Assembly: GCF_039555535.1 (NCBI RefSeq)
Contig: NZ_CP154630.1
Coordinates: 2,245,001-2,309,000, forward strand
DNA length: 64,000 nt
Direction of reading: 5' to 3'
From: Stenotrophomonas maltophilia
GTDB taxonomy: Bacteria > Pseudomonadota > Gammaproteobacteria > Xanthomonadales > Xanthomonadaceae
Shown in pieces: positions 26,165-34,525 of this stretch (position 1 is the stretch's first letter; each line of letters begins with the position of its first letter). The position numbers and the translations under genes were made by a program. A model generated the notes under the pieces. The model was not told the origin of the DNA, searched no databases, and saw only the letters and a program-made list of their open reading frames with translations.

Positions 26165-27874
26165 TCAGGGCGCCGGCCGGGGATGCTGGCGCACCCGCGC
26201 GCGTTCCCGATACAGGCGACTGTCGGCACGCTGCAGGGTATCGGCCACCGATTCGCCCGGGGTGTGGTGGGTCGAACCGAGCGAGAACGGCGTCGGTGAC
26301 TGTCCGGCCTTCTGCACATACCACAGTTCCAGCGCGGCCAGCCGTCCGGGTTCCGGCGCGGTCAGCACCACCATGAATTCGTCGCCGCCCATGCGCACCA
26401 CGTGCTCCGCCGCACCCAGCGGGCCACGCAGGAAAGCGACGAACTCGACCAGCACCGTGTCACCCCGCGCATGGCCTTGGGTGTCGTTGATCCGCTTGAA
26501 ATGATCCAGATCGAACATCAGGCAGGCCCATGGCTGGTCCGCCAATGCGTCCAGCCGAGGCAGGAAGCGTCGGTTGTAGCTCTGGGTGAGCGGGTCCTTG
26601 AAGGACATCTCGCGCAATTGCTGTTCCTGCATCCGCAGCGCCGTCACGTCCTGCGCATGGCCCAGCACGTACGGCGGACTGGCCTCGTTGTCGAGCACAT
26701 TGTGATAGGCCCAGAAATGCCGGGTGCCGTCCGCAGCGATCAGCTCGATGACGCCAGCATCGGTGTGATTCACCGCAATGCGCTCGAGATAGGCCTTGAA
26801 AGCGGCGCGCTTGTCCGGCGGCATCAGGTCACACAGGCTGCGCCCGATCATCTGGCTCTCATGGAAGCCCAGTCACTGCACGGCGGCCGGATTGACCGAT
26901 GTCAGCACGCCGTCCAGCGTGTGGGTGCAGATCAGGCCAAGGCTGTAGTGGAACAGGCGCCGGTAGCGTGTTTCGCTGGCTTCCAGGGCATCCAGTGCCG
27001 CGCGCTCTTCGGTGATGTCCTGGATGGCCCCAACCAGCCGCGGGCGTCCATCTACCTGCTGCCGCCCACCGACCACCCGGGTCCAGATCGCGCGCCCGTC
27101 GGCGGTGGTCATTGGCAGCTGCACCTCCCAGGACGTGCCTTCGTCGATGCAACGCTGCACTGCCGCGCGGATGATGTTGCGGCTGTCTTCGCGATAGAAC
27201 GACAGCGCGGTGTCGAGCGTCGGTTCAAAGTTGCTGCGCACGCCGTGCAGCTGCTTGGTCTCACGGGTCCAGCGCACTTCGTTGGTGACCAGGTCCATCT
27301 CCCAGCCACCCACCCGTGCTGCGCGGTTGGTGCGTTCCAGGAAGTCCTCGCTGCGCTTCAGCTCTCGATGCAGGGCCTTGGCCTGTCCAACCTGGGCCAT
27401 CAGCGTGCTGCGCTGCTCCAGGACCTGGGTGGTGACCCGCGCCAGATGCACCATCAGTTCGCGCTGGGAGGGAGACAGCACGCCGGGCATCGGGTCGAGC
27501 AGGCACAGCGTGCCAATGCGTGCACCATGGGCCGAGCCCAGCGGGATGCCGGCGTAGTGCCGGATGCGCGGCCCGGCGGTCACCAGGGGATTGGTCGAGA
27601 AGCGAGGGTCCTGGCGCGCGTCGGGTATTTCGAACAGCTCGTCGTGACGGATCGCATGCGTGCAGAAGGAGATCTCGCGGGCCGTTTCGGTGACGCCCTC
27701 CAGCCCGATATTGGCCTTGAACCACTGCCGGTCTTCGGCCACCACGGTGATCAGTCCCATGGTCATGCCGGTCGCGGCGCGGGCGGCGGCGACGATGGCA
27801 TCGAACACTGGCTCAGGGGGCGTATCCAGCAGGTGCAGTCGTTCGATTTCGAGCAGACGTTCGGCTTCGTCCAT
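26165..27874 (-). pseudogene. GAF-PAS-PAS-GGDEF diguanylate cyclase interrupted by an in-frame TGA
   Basis: The frame from the ATG at 27874 (MDEAERLLEIERLHLLDTPP, a GAF-domain start) runs through a GAF domain (about 15-160) and a PAS domain with PAC (about 190-300) into a second PAS, where TGA at 26873-26875 interrupts the text SVNPAAVQ-stop-LGFHESQMIGRSL. The same frame continues through the rest of that PAS and a GGDEF domain with an intact RMGGDEF site to 26165. A single base change would restore 569 codons. No RxxD product-inhibition site is seen before GGDEF. The upstream piece alone has no enzymatic domain; the downstream piece could start at 26851 but would be a PAS fragment plus GGDEF. 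Either a natural nonsense mutation or a sequence error. Confidence 0.9.
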
Positions 27875-27994
27875 GGCGCTTTTCAGGGCTGGGTAGCGAG
27901 GGCGGTTGCGGCGGCTGGCTGGCGCTACGCTTGTGCGCACGGCGATATGTATCGCCATGGCGGAGTGATGCCGATGTGAGGTGGCCGCGCCCGC

Positions 27995-28192
27995 TCAGTG
28001 TTGTTGGAGCGATGCCTGCAGGGCGGTGGCCAGTGCGGCATCGCCGGATAGCAAGTCCTGCCAGCGTAGCGTGATGCCCTTGCGTCGCCCCTTTCCGACC
28101 AGCTTGAGGCCTTCGGGGTCCACGGTGAGGGTATAGGGCCGGCCATCGATGTCCAGTTCGCGACGCAGTGGTTTGTCGAGCGGGGTCATCAT
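27995..28192 (-). CDS. Small conserved hypothetical protein
   Basis: 65 aa, basic (KLVGKGRRKGITLRWQDLLSG), without signal or membrane helix. The ELDIDGRPYTLTVDPEGLKLVGKG part reads as a short beta-meander. It overlaps the stop of the AAG glycosylase gene (ATGATGA at 28187-28192) and so is translated from the same message. Function unknown. Confidence 0.75.
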   Translation of the reverse strand: MMTPLDKPLRRELDIDGRPYTLTVDPEGLKLVGKGRRKGITLRWQDLLSGDAALATALQASLQQH

Positions 28193-28866
28193 CGTTTCCT
28201 CGCAGGGGCGGGAGTACGACGTGGCTGGATCGATACGTGACGATTGTCACGTATGTGCCAGCGCCAAGGGAAATCGACAGCGCGGGTAATGCCGATGCGT
28301 GGACCCACTACCGGGTCGGACGGAGGCGGGGTCCCATCGCTTGCGATCATGATGCCATGGCTGCCGGTCACCAGGTCGGCGCCGTCGAAACTGCGGTCCA
28401 GCCCGAATGCCTGCGAGAGCTTGCCGGGGCCGCTGGCCAGATCGTGGTCCCGGCGCGCGGTGGGGCGCAGCTCGTGCATGCGCTCAAGGCCTGCCAGCGG
28501 CTCGACGGCCCGCAGCAGCACCGCCACGCCGTCACCGACCTCTCCGCAGACCACGTTGCTGCCCCAGTGCATGCCGTAAGTGAAGTAGACATACAGGTGG
28601 CCGGCCTCACCGAACATGCTGGCCGTGCGCGGCGTCTGCCCCCGATAGGAGTGCGCCGCCGGATCGACGCTGCCCGCGTAGGCCTCGACTTCAACGATGC
28701 GACCGGCTCGGCCATCGTTACGGACCAGAAGTTTGTTGAGCAGCTCGGGCGCAACCTCGACGGGCGGGCGCCGGTAGAAGCTGCGCGGGAGGATCTGAAG
28801 AGAGGCGGGCAACCAATCCGGCACGGTAGAGGCAGGCTCGGGCAAATGTTGGTGGGACTGTGGCAT
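28189..28866 (-). CDS. DNA-3-methyladenine glycosylase, AAG/MPG family
   Basis: 225 aa base-excision repair enzyme that removes alkylated purines. Characteristic AAG motifs: LLVRNDGRAGRIVEVEAYAGSVDPAAHSYRGQTPRTASMFG (catalytic Glu in VEVEAY, then the HSYRG and TPR motifs), the YVYFTYGMHWGSNVVCG segment with the intercalating Tyr region, LASGPGKLSQAFGL and GPRIGI. Length fits the bacterial family. It is the first of a two-gene unit with a small basic protein. Confidence 0.95.
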   Translation of the reverse strand: MPQSHQHLPEPASTVPDWLPASLQILPRSFYRRPPVEVAPELLNKLLVRNDGRAGRIVEVEAYAGSVDPAAHSYRGQTPRTASMFGEAGHLYVYFTYGMHWGSNVVCGEVGDGVAVLLRAVEPLAGLERMHELRPTARRDHDLASGPGKLSQAFGLDRSFDGADLVTGSHGIMIASDGTPPPSDPVVGPRIGITRAVDFPWRWHIRDNRHVSIQPRRTPAPARKR

Positions 28867-28896
28867 TGGACTGGTGAAACGGGCGCAGGCGCAGCG

Positions 28897-29856
28897 TCAT
28901 TCCGGCGCGGGCGGCGCCGCCAGCGTGGCGCGCCGGGCGGCATAGACCTCGGGCGTCTGCGGTTTGATGAACAGTGCCACCAGTTCCGGATACTCGCGCT
29001 TTACCGCCGTTTCGATGCGGGTGATGCAGGCTTCAATCTGTGGGGTCTGCCGATCGTCCTCGAACTCGGCGCTGAGCATGGCCACCACCTGTTCCGGGCC
29101 CATCTGCATGGTGGTCACGCCATTGGCGCGGCGCAGGTCCGGATCGGTTTCGGCCACCGCCATGATCCGCTCGGCCACCGCGGGGTGGGCAGGCTCTCCA
29201 ACCAGCAGGCCCTTGGTTTCACGGGCCAGGAGGAAGGCGGTTGCGGCCAGCACGCCGGCGATGCACAGCGACGCCACACCATCAAGCACCGGCATATCCA
29301 GCACCTGCGCGGCCACCAGGCCGATCAACGCGAAGCCCAGCCCGAGCAACGCAGCGCTGTCTTCCAGCAGTACGGTGAAGGTGGAAGGGTCCTTGCTGCG
29401 GCGGAAGGCTTCGAAGTAGCCAAGTTTGCCTTTGGTACGCCGGAACTCCCGCAGCGCCACCCACCAGGAGGCCCCCTCGAACAGGATGGAAATGCCCAGC
29501 ACGCTGTAGCTCAACGCATGATTGGTGGCCGGCTCCGGCCGGCGGATGTGCTGGATGCCCTCGTACGCCGAGACGCCGGCGCCAGCGGCGAACACCAGCA
29601 GGGCGACGATGAAGCTCCAGAAGTACAGCTCGCGGCCATAGCCGAATGGATGGACCGGGTCCGGCGCCTTGCGGGCACGGCGCAGTCCATACAGCAACAG
29701 CAGTTCATTAAGGGTGTCGACCAGCGAATGCACGCCTTCGCTGAGCATGGCCGAGCTGCCGGAGATGCCGGCAGCGATGAACTTGGCGATGGCAATGGCG
29801 AGGTTGCCGGCGAGTGCGGCATAGATGACCAGGCGGGAACCGGTGGGAGCGGACAT
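28897..29856 (-). CDS. Cation diffusion facilitator transporter
   Basis: 319 aa CDF protein exporting divalent metal (zinc, cobalt, iron or manganese). Six membrane helices are predicted; helix 2 carries the SSAMLSEGVHSLVDTLNE signature (with the metal site H-x3-D) and helix 5 the TFTVLLEDSAALLGL motif (E-D in place of the usual H/D pair), which differs from the zinc-type H-x3-D and suggests other metal selectivity. The C-terminal cytosolic domain (about 220-300) is present. A tail rich in Ala/Pro ends the protein. Confidence 0.93.
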   Translation of the reverse strand: MSAPTGSRLVIYAALAGNLAIAIAKFIAAGISGSSAMLSEGVHSLVDTLNELLLLYGLRRARKAPDPVHPFGYGRELYFWSFIVALLVFAAGAGVSAYEGIQHIRRPEPATNHALSYSVLGISILFEGASWWVALREFRRTKGKLGYFEAFRRSKDPSTFTVLLEDSAALLGLGFALIGLVAAQVLDMPVLDGVASLCIAGVLAATAFLLARETKGLLVGEPAHPAVAERIMAVAETDPDLRRANGVTTMQMGPEQVVAMLSAEFEDDRQTPQIEACITRIETAVKREYPELVALFIKPQTPEVYAARRATLAAPPAPE

Positions 29857-29925
29857 TTCGGCAGCGGGGTGAGGCGGACGCCTGATCTTCCCGTTCAGCG
29901 CGTGCCCACTGCGTGCACGGTGCGA

Positions 29926-30510
29926 TCAGCGTCCCTTGGGATTGAGATACAAACGCGCCCCATCCGATTCACGGTACCCCGTCCAACGCCCGCCTCCCGA
30001 CGCGCGGAACCGCCCGAACACCGTGTTGCTGGTGTCGGTCAGCTGCAGCTGGTTGCCCGACAGCACCCAGCGGTTGGCCGAGAAGAAGCCATCCGGGCAG
30101 CCGGCAGGCACATAGGCATTGTAGCCGCCGAACCACTCGATGTTCTTCAGCTCGATGGTGCAGGTGCTGCCGTTCTCCTGGCCCAGTGTCCAGCTGCCGA
30201 ACAGGTCGCTGTCGCGCAAATCGCGGCCGCCACGGTGGCGGTCTTGGCGCCAGTCGTCGTTGTCGTCGTGGGAACCGAAGCCCACGACGATCTCTTTGCT
30301 TCCGCTGCGTGACTCGGACTGCGAGATGCCGCTGGTGGTGGTCTGGGTGGTCACCGCGCCACTGCCCTGGGTCTGGGTGCTGCTGGATTGCGTGGTCTGG
30401 TCGGTGTGGGTGGTCTGTCCGCCGAAGCCGAACGAGGCGTCCTGGGCGAGGGCGGGCAGGGCCAGGCAGCACAACGCGGACAGGCAGGTACGGGCGAGCA
30501 CGGCAGCCAT
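29926..30510 (-). CDS. Secreted AprI/Inh-type metalloprotease inhibitor family protein
   Basis: 194 aa. Signal peptide 1-22 (ends LPALAQ), then a low-complexity Ser/Thr/Gln/Gly stretch (about 23-75), then an Inh domain (about 104-192): LFGSWTLGQENGSTCTIELKN, a second Cys in VPAGCPDG, NRWVLSGNQLQLTD, and the closing RWTGYRESDGARLYLNP. This two-cysteine eight-strand barrel inhibits serralysin-type proteases in Pseudomonas and Erwinia; no serralysin gene is nearby. The family call rests on this motif pattern. Confidence 0.78.
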   Translation of the reverse strand: MAAVLARTCLSALCCLALPALAQDASFGFGGQTTHTDQTTQSSSTQTQGSGAVTTQTTTSGISQSESRSGSKEIVVGFGSHDDNDDWRQDRHRGGRDLRDSDLFGSWTLGQENGSTCTIELKNIEWFGGYNAYVPAGCPDGFFSANRWVLSGNQLQLTDTSNTVFGRFRASGGGRWTGYRESDGARLYLNPKGR

Positions 30511-30623
30511 TGCAGCATCCTCGGAAGGGTGGACCGCGCGAGTATCGAACCGGTGGGGCGGGAGACGGTGTGAGGGTGTGCCCTGGGGCAGCCCAGCGAA
30601 GGCTGGGTGCTGTCTGCTGAAGG

Positions 30624-30724
30624 GTAGTGCCGGCCGCCGGCCGGCTCCTCTTTGGCGCCCAGAGACCGAAGGAATGCCGGCCAGCGGCCGGCACTACCCG
30701 CAGCCAGGCAGGGCCTGGCGCTAC
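30624..30724. repeat. SMAG triplet
   Basis: Forward element 30624-30645 (GTAGTGCCGGCCG...), inverted element 30676-30697 (ends CCGGCACTAC) and a third, inverted element at 30702-30724 (agccaggc...gcgctac). The third element's terminal CTAC is, on the minus strand, the GTAG that contains the stop codon of the 85-residue gene. Confidence 0.85.
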
Positions 30725-30978
30725 GGGTCGGGCTTTACCCGCACCACCCGTTTCCGGTACTCATACACATTGTCACCGCGGATGCGCTTCTCCTCGGTAC
30801 CGGTGACCCTGCCCACCTGCTGGTCCGAGCCGGTGACGGGCTTCGCCTCGATCTCGGTTTCATGCTCGAAGGAGTGGGATTTGTCGGTGTTGCGGTAATA
30901 GCGGTACAACGCCCAGTACAGCGCGGTTGCGCCGGCCGGACCTGCCGCCAACAGCCAGAGGCCACTGTCGTCGCTCAT
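30721..30978 (-). CDS. Small membrane protein of the zinc-ribbon/SPFH operon
   Basis: 85 aa with one N-terminal helix (about 5-24, GLWLLAAGPAGATALYWALY) and a charged cytosolic tail rich in Glu, Lys and Arg. Its ATG overlaps the stop of the zinc-ribbon gene (ATGA at 30975-30978), showing translational coupling. No family recognised. Its stop codon falls in an SMAG element. Confidence 0.78.
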   Translation of the reverse strand: MSDDSGLWLLAAGPAGATALYWALYRYYRNTDKSHSFEHETEIEAKPVTGSDQQVGRVTGTEEKRIRGDNVYEYRKRVVRVKPDP

Positions 30979-32327
30979 GTCGATGCCACCAGGAATGCTA
31001 TTGCGAGGGCTTCAATGACGGTGCCGGTGGCCAGTGCCGCCAGCAGCATCTTCCATTGCTGCACGGGTACGCTGCCCATGGTCTCGCCGGTGCGGCCATT
31101 CACTGCGATGTAATGCAGCATGCCGCCGTTCTTTCCCGGCTGATGGTAGGAATACAGCCACACCGGCAGGTACATCGATACCCAGCGGGTACCATGCACC
31201 TCCAGCTGTTCCTGTTCCCAGCGCACGCCACGGTTGTAGCGCTTCACCGAACCTTCCACCTGTGCGCGGGCAATCGACAGCAGCTGGTCTTCCAGCCGCG
31301 GCCGCAGTCTTTCCACATCCAGGTTGCGCTTCTCCGAAGTGAAGCCGGCCAGGTACGAGGCGTTCCACTTCACCGCGTTCTTGGTGTCGAACGGCAGGAT
31401 GGTGTTGATGATGTTGTTGGTGTTGGCGCGAGTATCCAGATTGCCGCGCTCGGCCGAGGATTCCAGTGGCAGGTCATCGACGGTGAAATCCACCTGGCGC
31501 TCGACCTGGTAGACATCGGCGTCGTACAGGGTGCGCTTGTTCTTCTCGCTGCCCACCGTGTATTCGCGCGTCTTGATCTCGCCCTTGCCGGCCACGGCCG
31601 CGCTGACATTGCTGTCGACGATCATGTAGGGCAGGAATACGCCCACCACGTTTTCCGGGGTGAACTGGTCCTTGAACGCCTTCAGCGCAAACATCCGGCG
31701 CTTGTCGACGAACTGGCGGATGCGTGCGACCGCATCGTCCTTCTTGATATGGAAGGGCAGCACGGCATCTGGCACCGCGCCGTTGGCGATCTGCTCGTTG
31801 ACGCCGAAGACGTGGCGGCACCAGTGGCAGCGCGTTGTCATCGTGCTTTCGGTATTGACCATGACTTCGGCGCCGCAGCCGGTGCACTTGAACGTCATCA
31901 ACGCCGAGGTGTTGGCATCGATGTCGCGTGCGCCGGAGGCGATGACGGTGCCGCGCAGCTGGTCGATGGCCTCGCCCAGCCCGAATTCCTCCTCGACCCG
32001 CGCGCCATGCCATTCGTGACGGCAGTACAGGCAGACCAGGATATCGGTGCCGGCCTTGGGTCGGATGTCGGTGGCGCCGCACTTCGGGCAGCGGTTGAGG
32101 CCATCCTTCAGCTCGCTGGCCGAGGTGTCGATGGCAACCGGATCAGGCGCTTCCACTTCATCGCGGATCGCCTGCGGCAGCGTCGAAGTGTCCAGCGGGA
32201 AGCTGCCGGGCAGGGGAGGGACGTCCTGCGGCGAACCCGGCCGATCCAACGACGCCGCCGGCAGGGGCGGCGGCGTCGCGGGCACGGATCCGGGCAGCGG
32301 CGGTGGGCCGTTTCGGGGATCGGACAT
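30975..32327 (-). CDS. Membrane protein with TFIIB-type zinc ribbons
   Basis: 450 aa. A Pro-rich N-terminus (about 1-75) precedes two zinc ribbons: CPKCGATDIRPKAGTDILVCLYC (about 79-101) and CTGCGAEVMVNTESTMTTRCHWC (about 148-170). A large mixed domain follows and the C-terminus is a hydrophobic helix (LLAALATGTVIEALAIAFLVA). In Bacillus subtilis, zinc-ribbon membrane proteins (YdjG/YdjH) are encoded with an SPFH protein (YdjI) and help recruit PspA to stressed membrane; this gene lies directly after an SPFH gene. The same role here is inferred from context. Confidence 0.85.
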   Translation of the reverse strand: MSDPRNGPPPLPGSVPATPPPLPAASLDRPGSPQDVPPLPGSFPLDTSTLPQAIRDEVEAPDPVAIDTSASELKDGLNRCPKCGATDIRPKAGTDILVCLYCRHEWHGARVEEEFGLGEAIDQLRGTVIASGARDIDANTSALMTFKCTGCGAEVMVNTESTMTTRCHWCRHVFGVNEQIANGAVPDAVLPFHIKKDDAVARIRQFVDKRRMFALKAFKDQFTPENVVGVFLPYMIVDSNVSAAVAGKGEIKTREYTVGSEKNKRTLYDADVYQVERQVDFTVDDLPLESSAERGNLDTRANTNNIINTILPFDTKNAVKWNASYLAGFTSEKRNLDVERLRPRLEDQLLSIARAQVEGSVKRYNRGVRWEQEQLEVHGTRWVSMYLPVWLYSYHQPGKNGGMLHYIAVNGRTGETMGSVPVQQWKMLLAALATGTVIEALAIAFLVAST

Positions 32328-32348
32328 GTGGTGTATGCGTCCTGCCGG

Positions 32349-33488
32349 TTACAGGCCCAGTGCCTTGGCCTTGAGCGCGTCGTAGTCACTCTGGGTGATC
32401 AGGCCCAGGTCCAGCATTTCCTTCGCCTTCTTCAGCTTGGCGACCGGGTCGTCCGCAGCCGGGGCCACCGGCTGCTGCATGCCGCCGACACCGAACATGC
32501 CAGATGCCATGCCGACTCCGACCAGGCCTGCCGCGCCGCCATTCTCGCCTGCCGACTGGATGCCCTGGGCAACACTGGCCTGCAGGTTGGAGTTGCCACG
32601 CGCACCGGACAGCGCATCGGCGCGCTGCACGGTCTTCAGCAGTTCGCGGGTGTTGGCGTCGTATTCGATCGAGACGATGGCGGTCTTGACGATGGCCAGG
32701 CCGCGGTCCGACTTCCACTGGTAGCCCTGTTCAACCGCGGCCGACAGGCTCTGCGCGAAGCCCAGCGAGTCCTGCTGCAGCTTGGTGATGCGGTTGCCCT
32801 TGCCCGGGTCGTTGGTGTACAGGCTGAAGGCCGGGGCCAGCGAACCGACCACTTCATTGAACAGTTGGTTGGCGGCGGCATTGTCCAGATCAGTGAAGTC
32901 GAACACCTGGCCGGGCCGCAGGTAGCTGGCCGGCACGAAGTTCTTCACGAACAGGATCGGGTCGACAATCTTCAGCGTGTACGAGCCACGGGTGACCGCG
33001 CCGACCTGGGTGTTGAGGAAGCCGTCGTCCCAGTAGATTTCCGACTGGGTGCCGAAGCGGTTGTCGGGCAGCTCCTTCAGCGAGACGAAGTAGGCGGCCT
33101 GCTGCGAGCCGGGCTGGCCGCCGAACTTGAAGCGTTCCCAGCTCTGCTTGATGAAGGTGCTGACCAGGCCGTCGCCGGCGAAGATCGACTGCGAGTTCAG
33201 ATCGTCCGAGCGCCACTCATAGCCACCCGGTTCGGCGACGAACGCAGTGATCGCGCCGTCCTGGAACAGCAGCAGGCCGTAGCCTTCGGGCACGATGATC
33301 TTCGAGCCGTTGGTGATGATGTTGGACGAGCCGCTGGTGTTGGAGCCGCGTCCGGCATTGGTGCCCTGCGGCACCGCCGCGAACAGGGCCGCCGTGGACG
33401 GCAGGCCCGCCGGCACGGTGTAGAAGTCCTTCCACTGGTCGGCCAGAACACCGCCAACCGCACCCTTCACCGCCTGTACCAGACCCAT
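32349..33488 (-). CDS. SPFH-domain protein with C-terminal SHOCT motif (YdjI-like)
   Basis: 379 aa. An SPFH (band-7/virion-core-like) domain spans about 55-300: KIIVPEGYGLLLFQDGAI, VEPGGYEW, SYTLKIVDPILFVKNFV and a coiled segment. A Gly-rich linker (GMASGMFGVGGM) and a short C-terminal SHOCT helix pair (DPVAKLKKAKEMLDLGLITQSDYDALKAKAL) follow. The ATG at 33488 has AGGGAG at proper spacing. SPFH proteins form membrane-microdomain cages. It is first in a three-gene operon with the zinc-ribbon protein and a small membrane protein. Confidence 0.88.
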   Translation of the reverse strand: MGLVQAVKGAVGGVLADQWKDFYTVPAGLPSTAALFAAVPQGTNAGRGSNTSGSSNIITNGSKIIVPEGYGLLLFQDGAITAFVAEPGGYEWRSDDLNSQSIFAGDGLVSTFIKQSWERFKFGGQPGSQQAAYFVSLKELPDNRFGTQSEIYWDDGFLNTQVGAVTRGSYTLKIVDPILFVKNFVPASYLRPGQVFDFTDLDNAAANQLFNEVVGSLAPAFSLYTNDPGKGNRITKLQQDSLGFAQSLSAAVEQGYQWKSDRGLAIVKTAIVSIEYDANTRELLKTVQRADALSGARGNSNLQASVAQGIQSAGENGGAAGLVGVGMASGMFGVGGMQQPVAPAADDPVAKLKKAKEMLDLGLITQSDYDALKAKALGL

Positions 33489-33589
33489 GTCCAACTCCCT
33501 GTGATTCGAGGGCAGGCACCGTGCCTGCCGAGCTGGACTGAATATAGCAGCGGTGGGGGGCGGCAGTGGTGCCGGAACATGAATCCGGA

Positions 33590-34474
33590 TCAGCGCCGGC
33601 CCGTGCCGGTTGGCCCGGCCCGTACAGCCTGCAGCACGGCCGCCATGTCCAGCGCCCCCGACCCGGACGCCAGTGCCTGTGCGAACAGCGCGTCGCTGGC
33701 GTCGATCAAGGGCGCATGCATGCCGACCTCATGGGCGGCAGCGGCTACCAGCCCACTGTTCTTGCGCACGTCGGTGATCGACGCCTGCACGCTGAAGTCG
33801 CCACGGACCATCTTGTCCAGCTTGATGCGTGATACTTCGCTGGCCATCGGCCCTGCGTTGAGCACCTGCGCGAAGCGGTCCAGCTCGATGCCGTGGGCTT
33901 CGGCGAAGTGCACCGCTTCGGCCAGGCCGGTGACCAGGGTGATCAGGTACAGGTTCACCGCCAGCTTCATGCGCAGCGCGGACGGCACTGCACCACAGCA
34001 CACCGTTTGCCTGCCCATCGGTGCAACCAGTGGGGCGGCTGCCGCGAGGTCGGCATCCGCACCGGCCAGCAGGATCACCAGCTGCGCCGCTTCGGCCTGT
34101 ACGCGTGAGCCGGACACCGGCGCCTCGACGTAGCGGCCGCCCGCGGCACGGATCTGCTCGGCCAGCGCCTGCGAGTACGCTGCCGAGCTGGTGCCCATGT
34201 TGATCAGCAGGCGGCCCTCGACCCGCTCGCCGAACGCCGCGCTATGGCGGTCGAGCACGCTGTCGATGGCATCGTCGTTGGCCAGCATCAGGATGAGGTG
34301 GTCGCAGGCCGCGAATACTTCGTCCACTGCCTCGCAGACGTCGATGCCGGCGGCGCGCGCGGCAGCATGGTTGCGGTCTGAGCGCGACCAGCCGCGTACC
34401 TCGTAACCTGCGCGAGCCAGATGGGCCGCCATGGGCGTTCCCATCACTCCAAGTCCCAGGAATCCGATGCGCAT
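33590..34474 (-). CDS. NAD(P)-dependent beta-hydroxyacid dehydrogenase (3-hydroxyisobutyrate dehydrogenase family)
   Basis: 294 aa. Rossmann fold at the N-terminus with GFLGLGVMGTPMA (dinucleotide site) and the W-S-R pattern that follows the second strand (often NADP-preferring); substrate motif VEAPVSGSRVQAE; catalytic Lys in RMKLAVNLYL (about 170); all-helical C-terminal domain. The family oxidises 3-hydroxyisobutyrate, tartronate semialdehyde, succinic semialdehyde and related compounds, and the exact substrate cannot be decided here. It stands alone between two operons. Confidence 0.9.
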   Translation of the reverse strand: MRIGFLGLGVMGTPMAAHLARAGYEVRGWSRSDRNHAAARAAGIDVCEAVDEVFAACDHLILMLANDDAIDSVLDRHSAAFGERVEGRLLINMGTSSAAYSQALAEQIRAAGGRYVEAPVSGSRVQAEAAQLVILLAGADADLAAAAPLVAPMGRQTVCCGAVPSALRMKLAVNLYLITLVTGLAEAVHFAEAHGIELDRFAQVLNAGPMASEVSRIKLDKMVRGDFSVQASITDVRKNSGLVAAAAHEVGMHAPLIDASDALFAQALASGSGALDMAAVLQAVRAGPTGTGRR

Positions 34475-34525
34475 GATGGACGTCCGCTGGCCGCAGGGCG
34501 CCCATCATGCCATGGGCAGTGGCCG

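Noticed and set aside
26873..26875. TGA as selenocysteine in the GGDEF protein
   Set aside because: No hairpin of bacterial SECIS form is evident just after the codon and PAS domains have no catalytic Sec/Cys at this place.
30927..34133. A 1068-codon open frame on the plus strand across the zinc-ribbon/SPFH genes
   Set aside because: It is antisense to three well-supported genes, shows Gln/His/Arg-rich low-complexity text with no domain, and arises from third-position GC bias.
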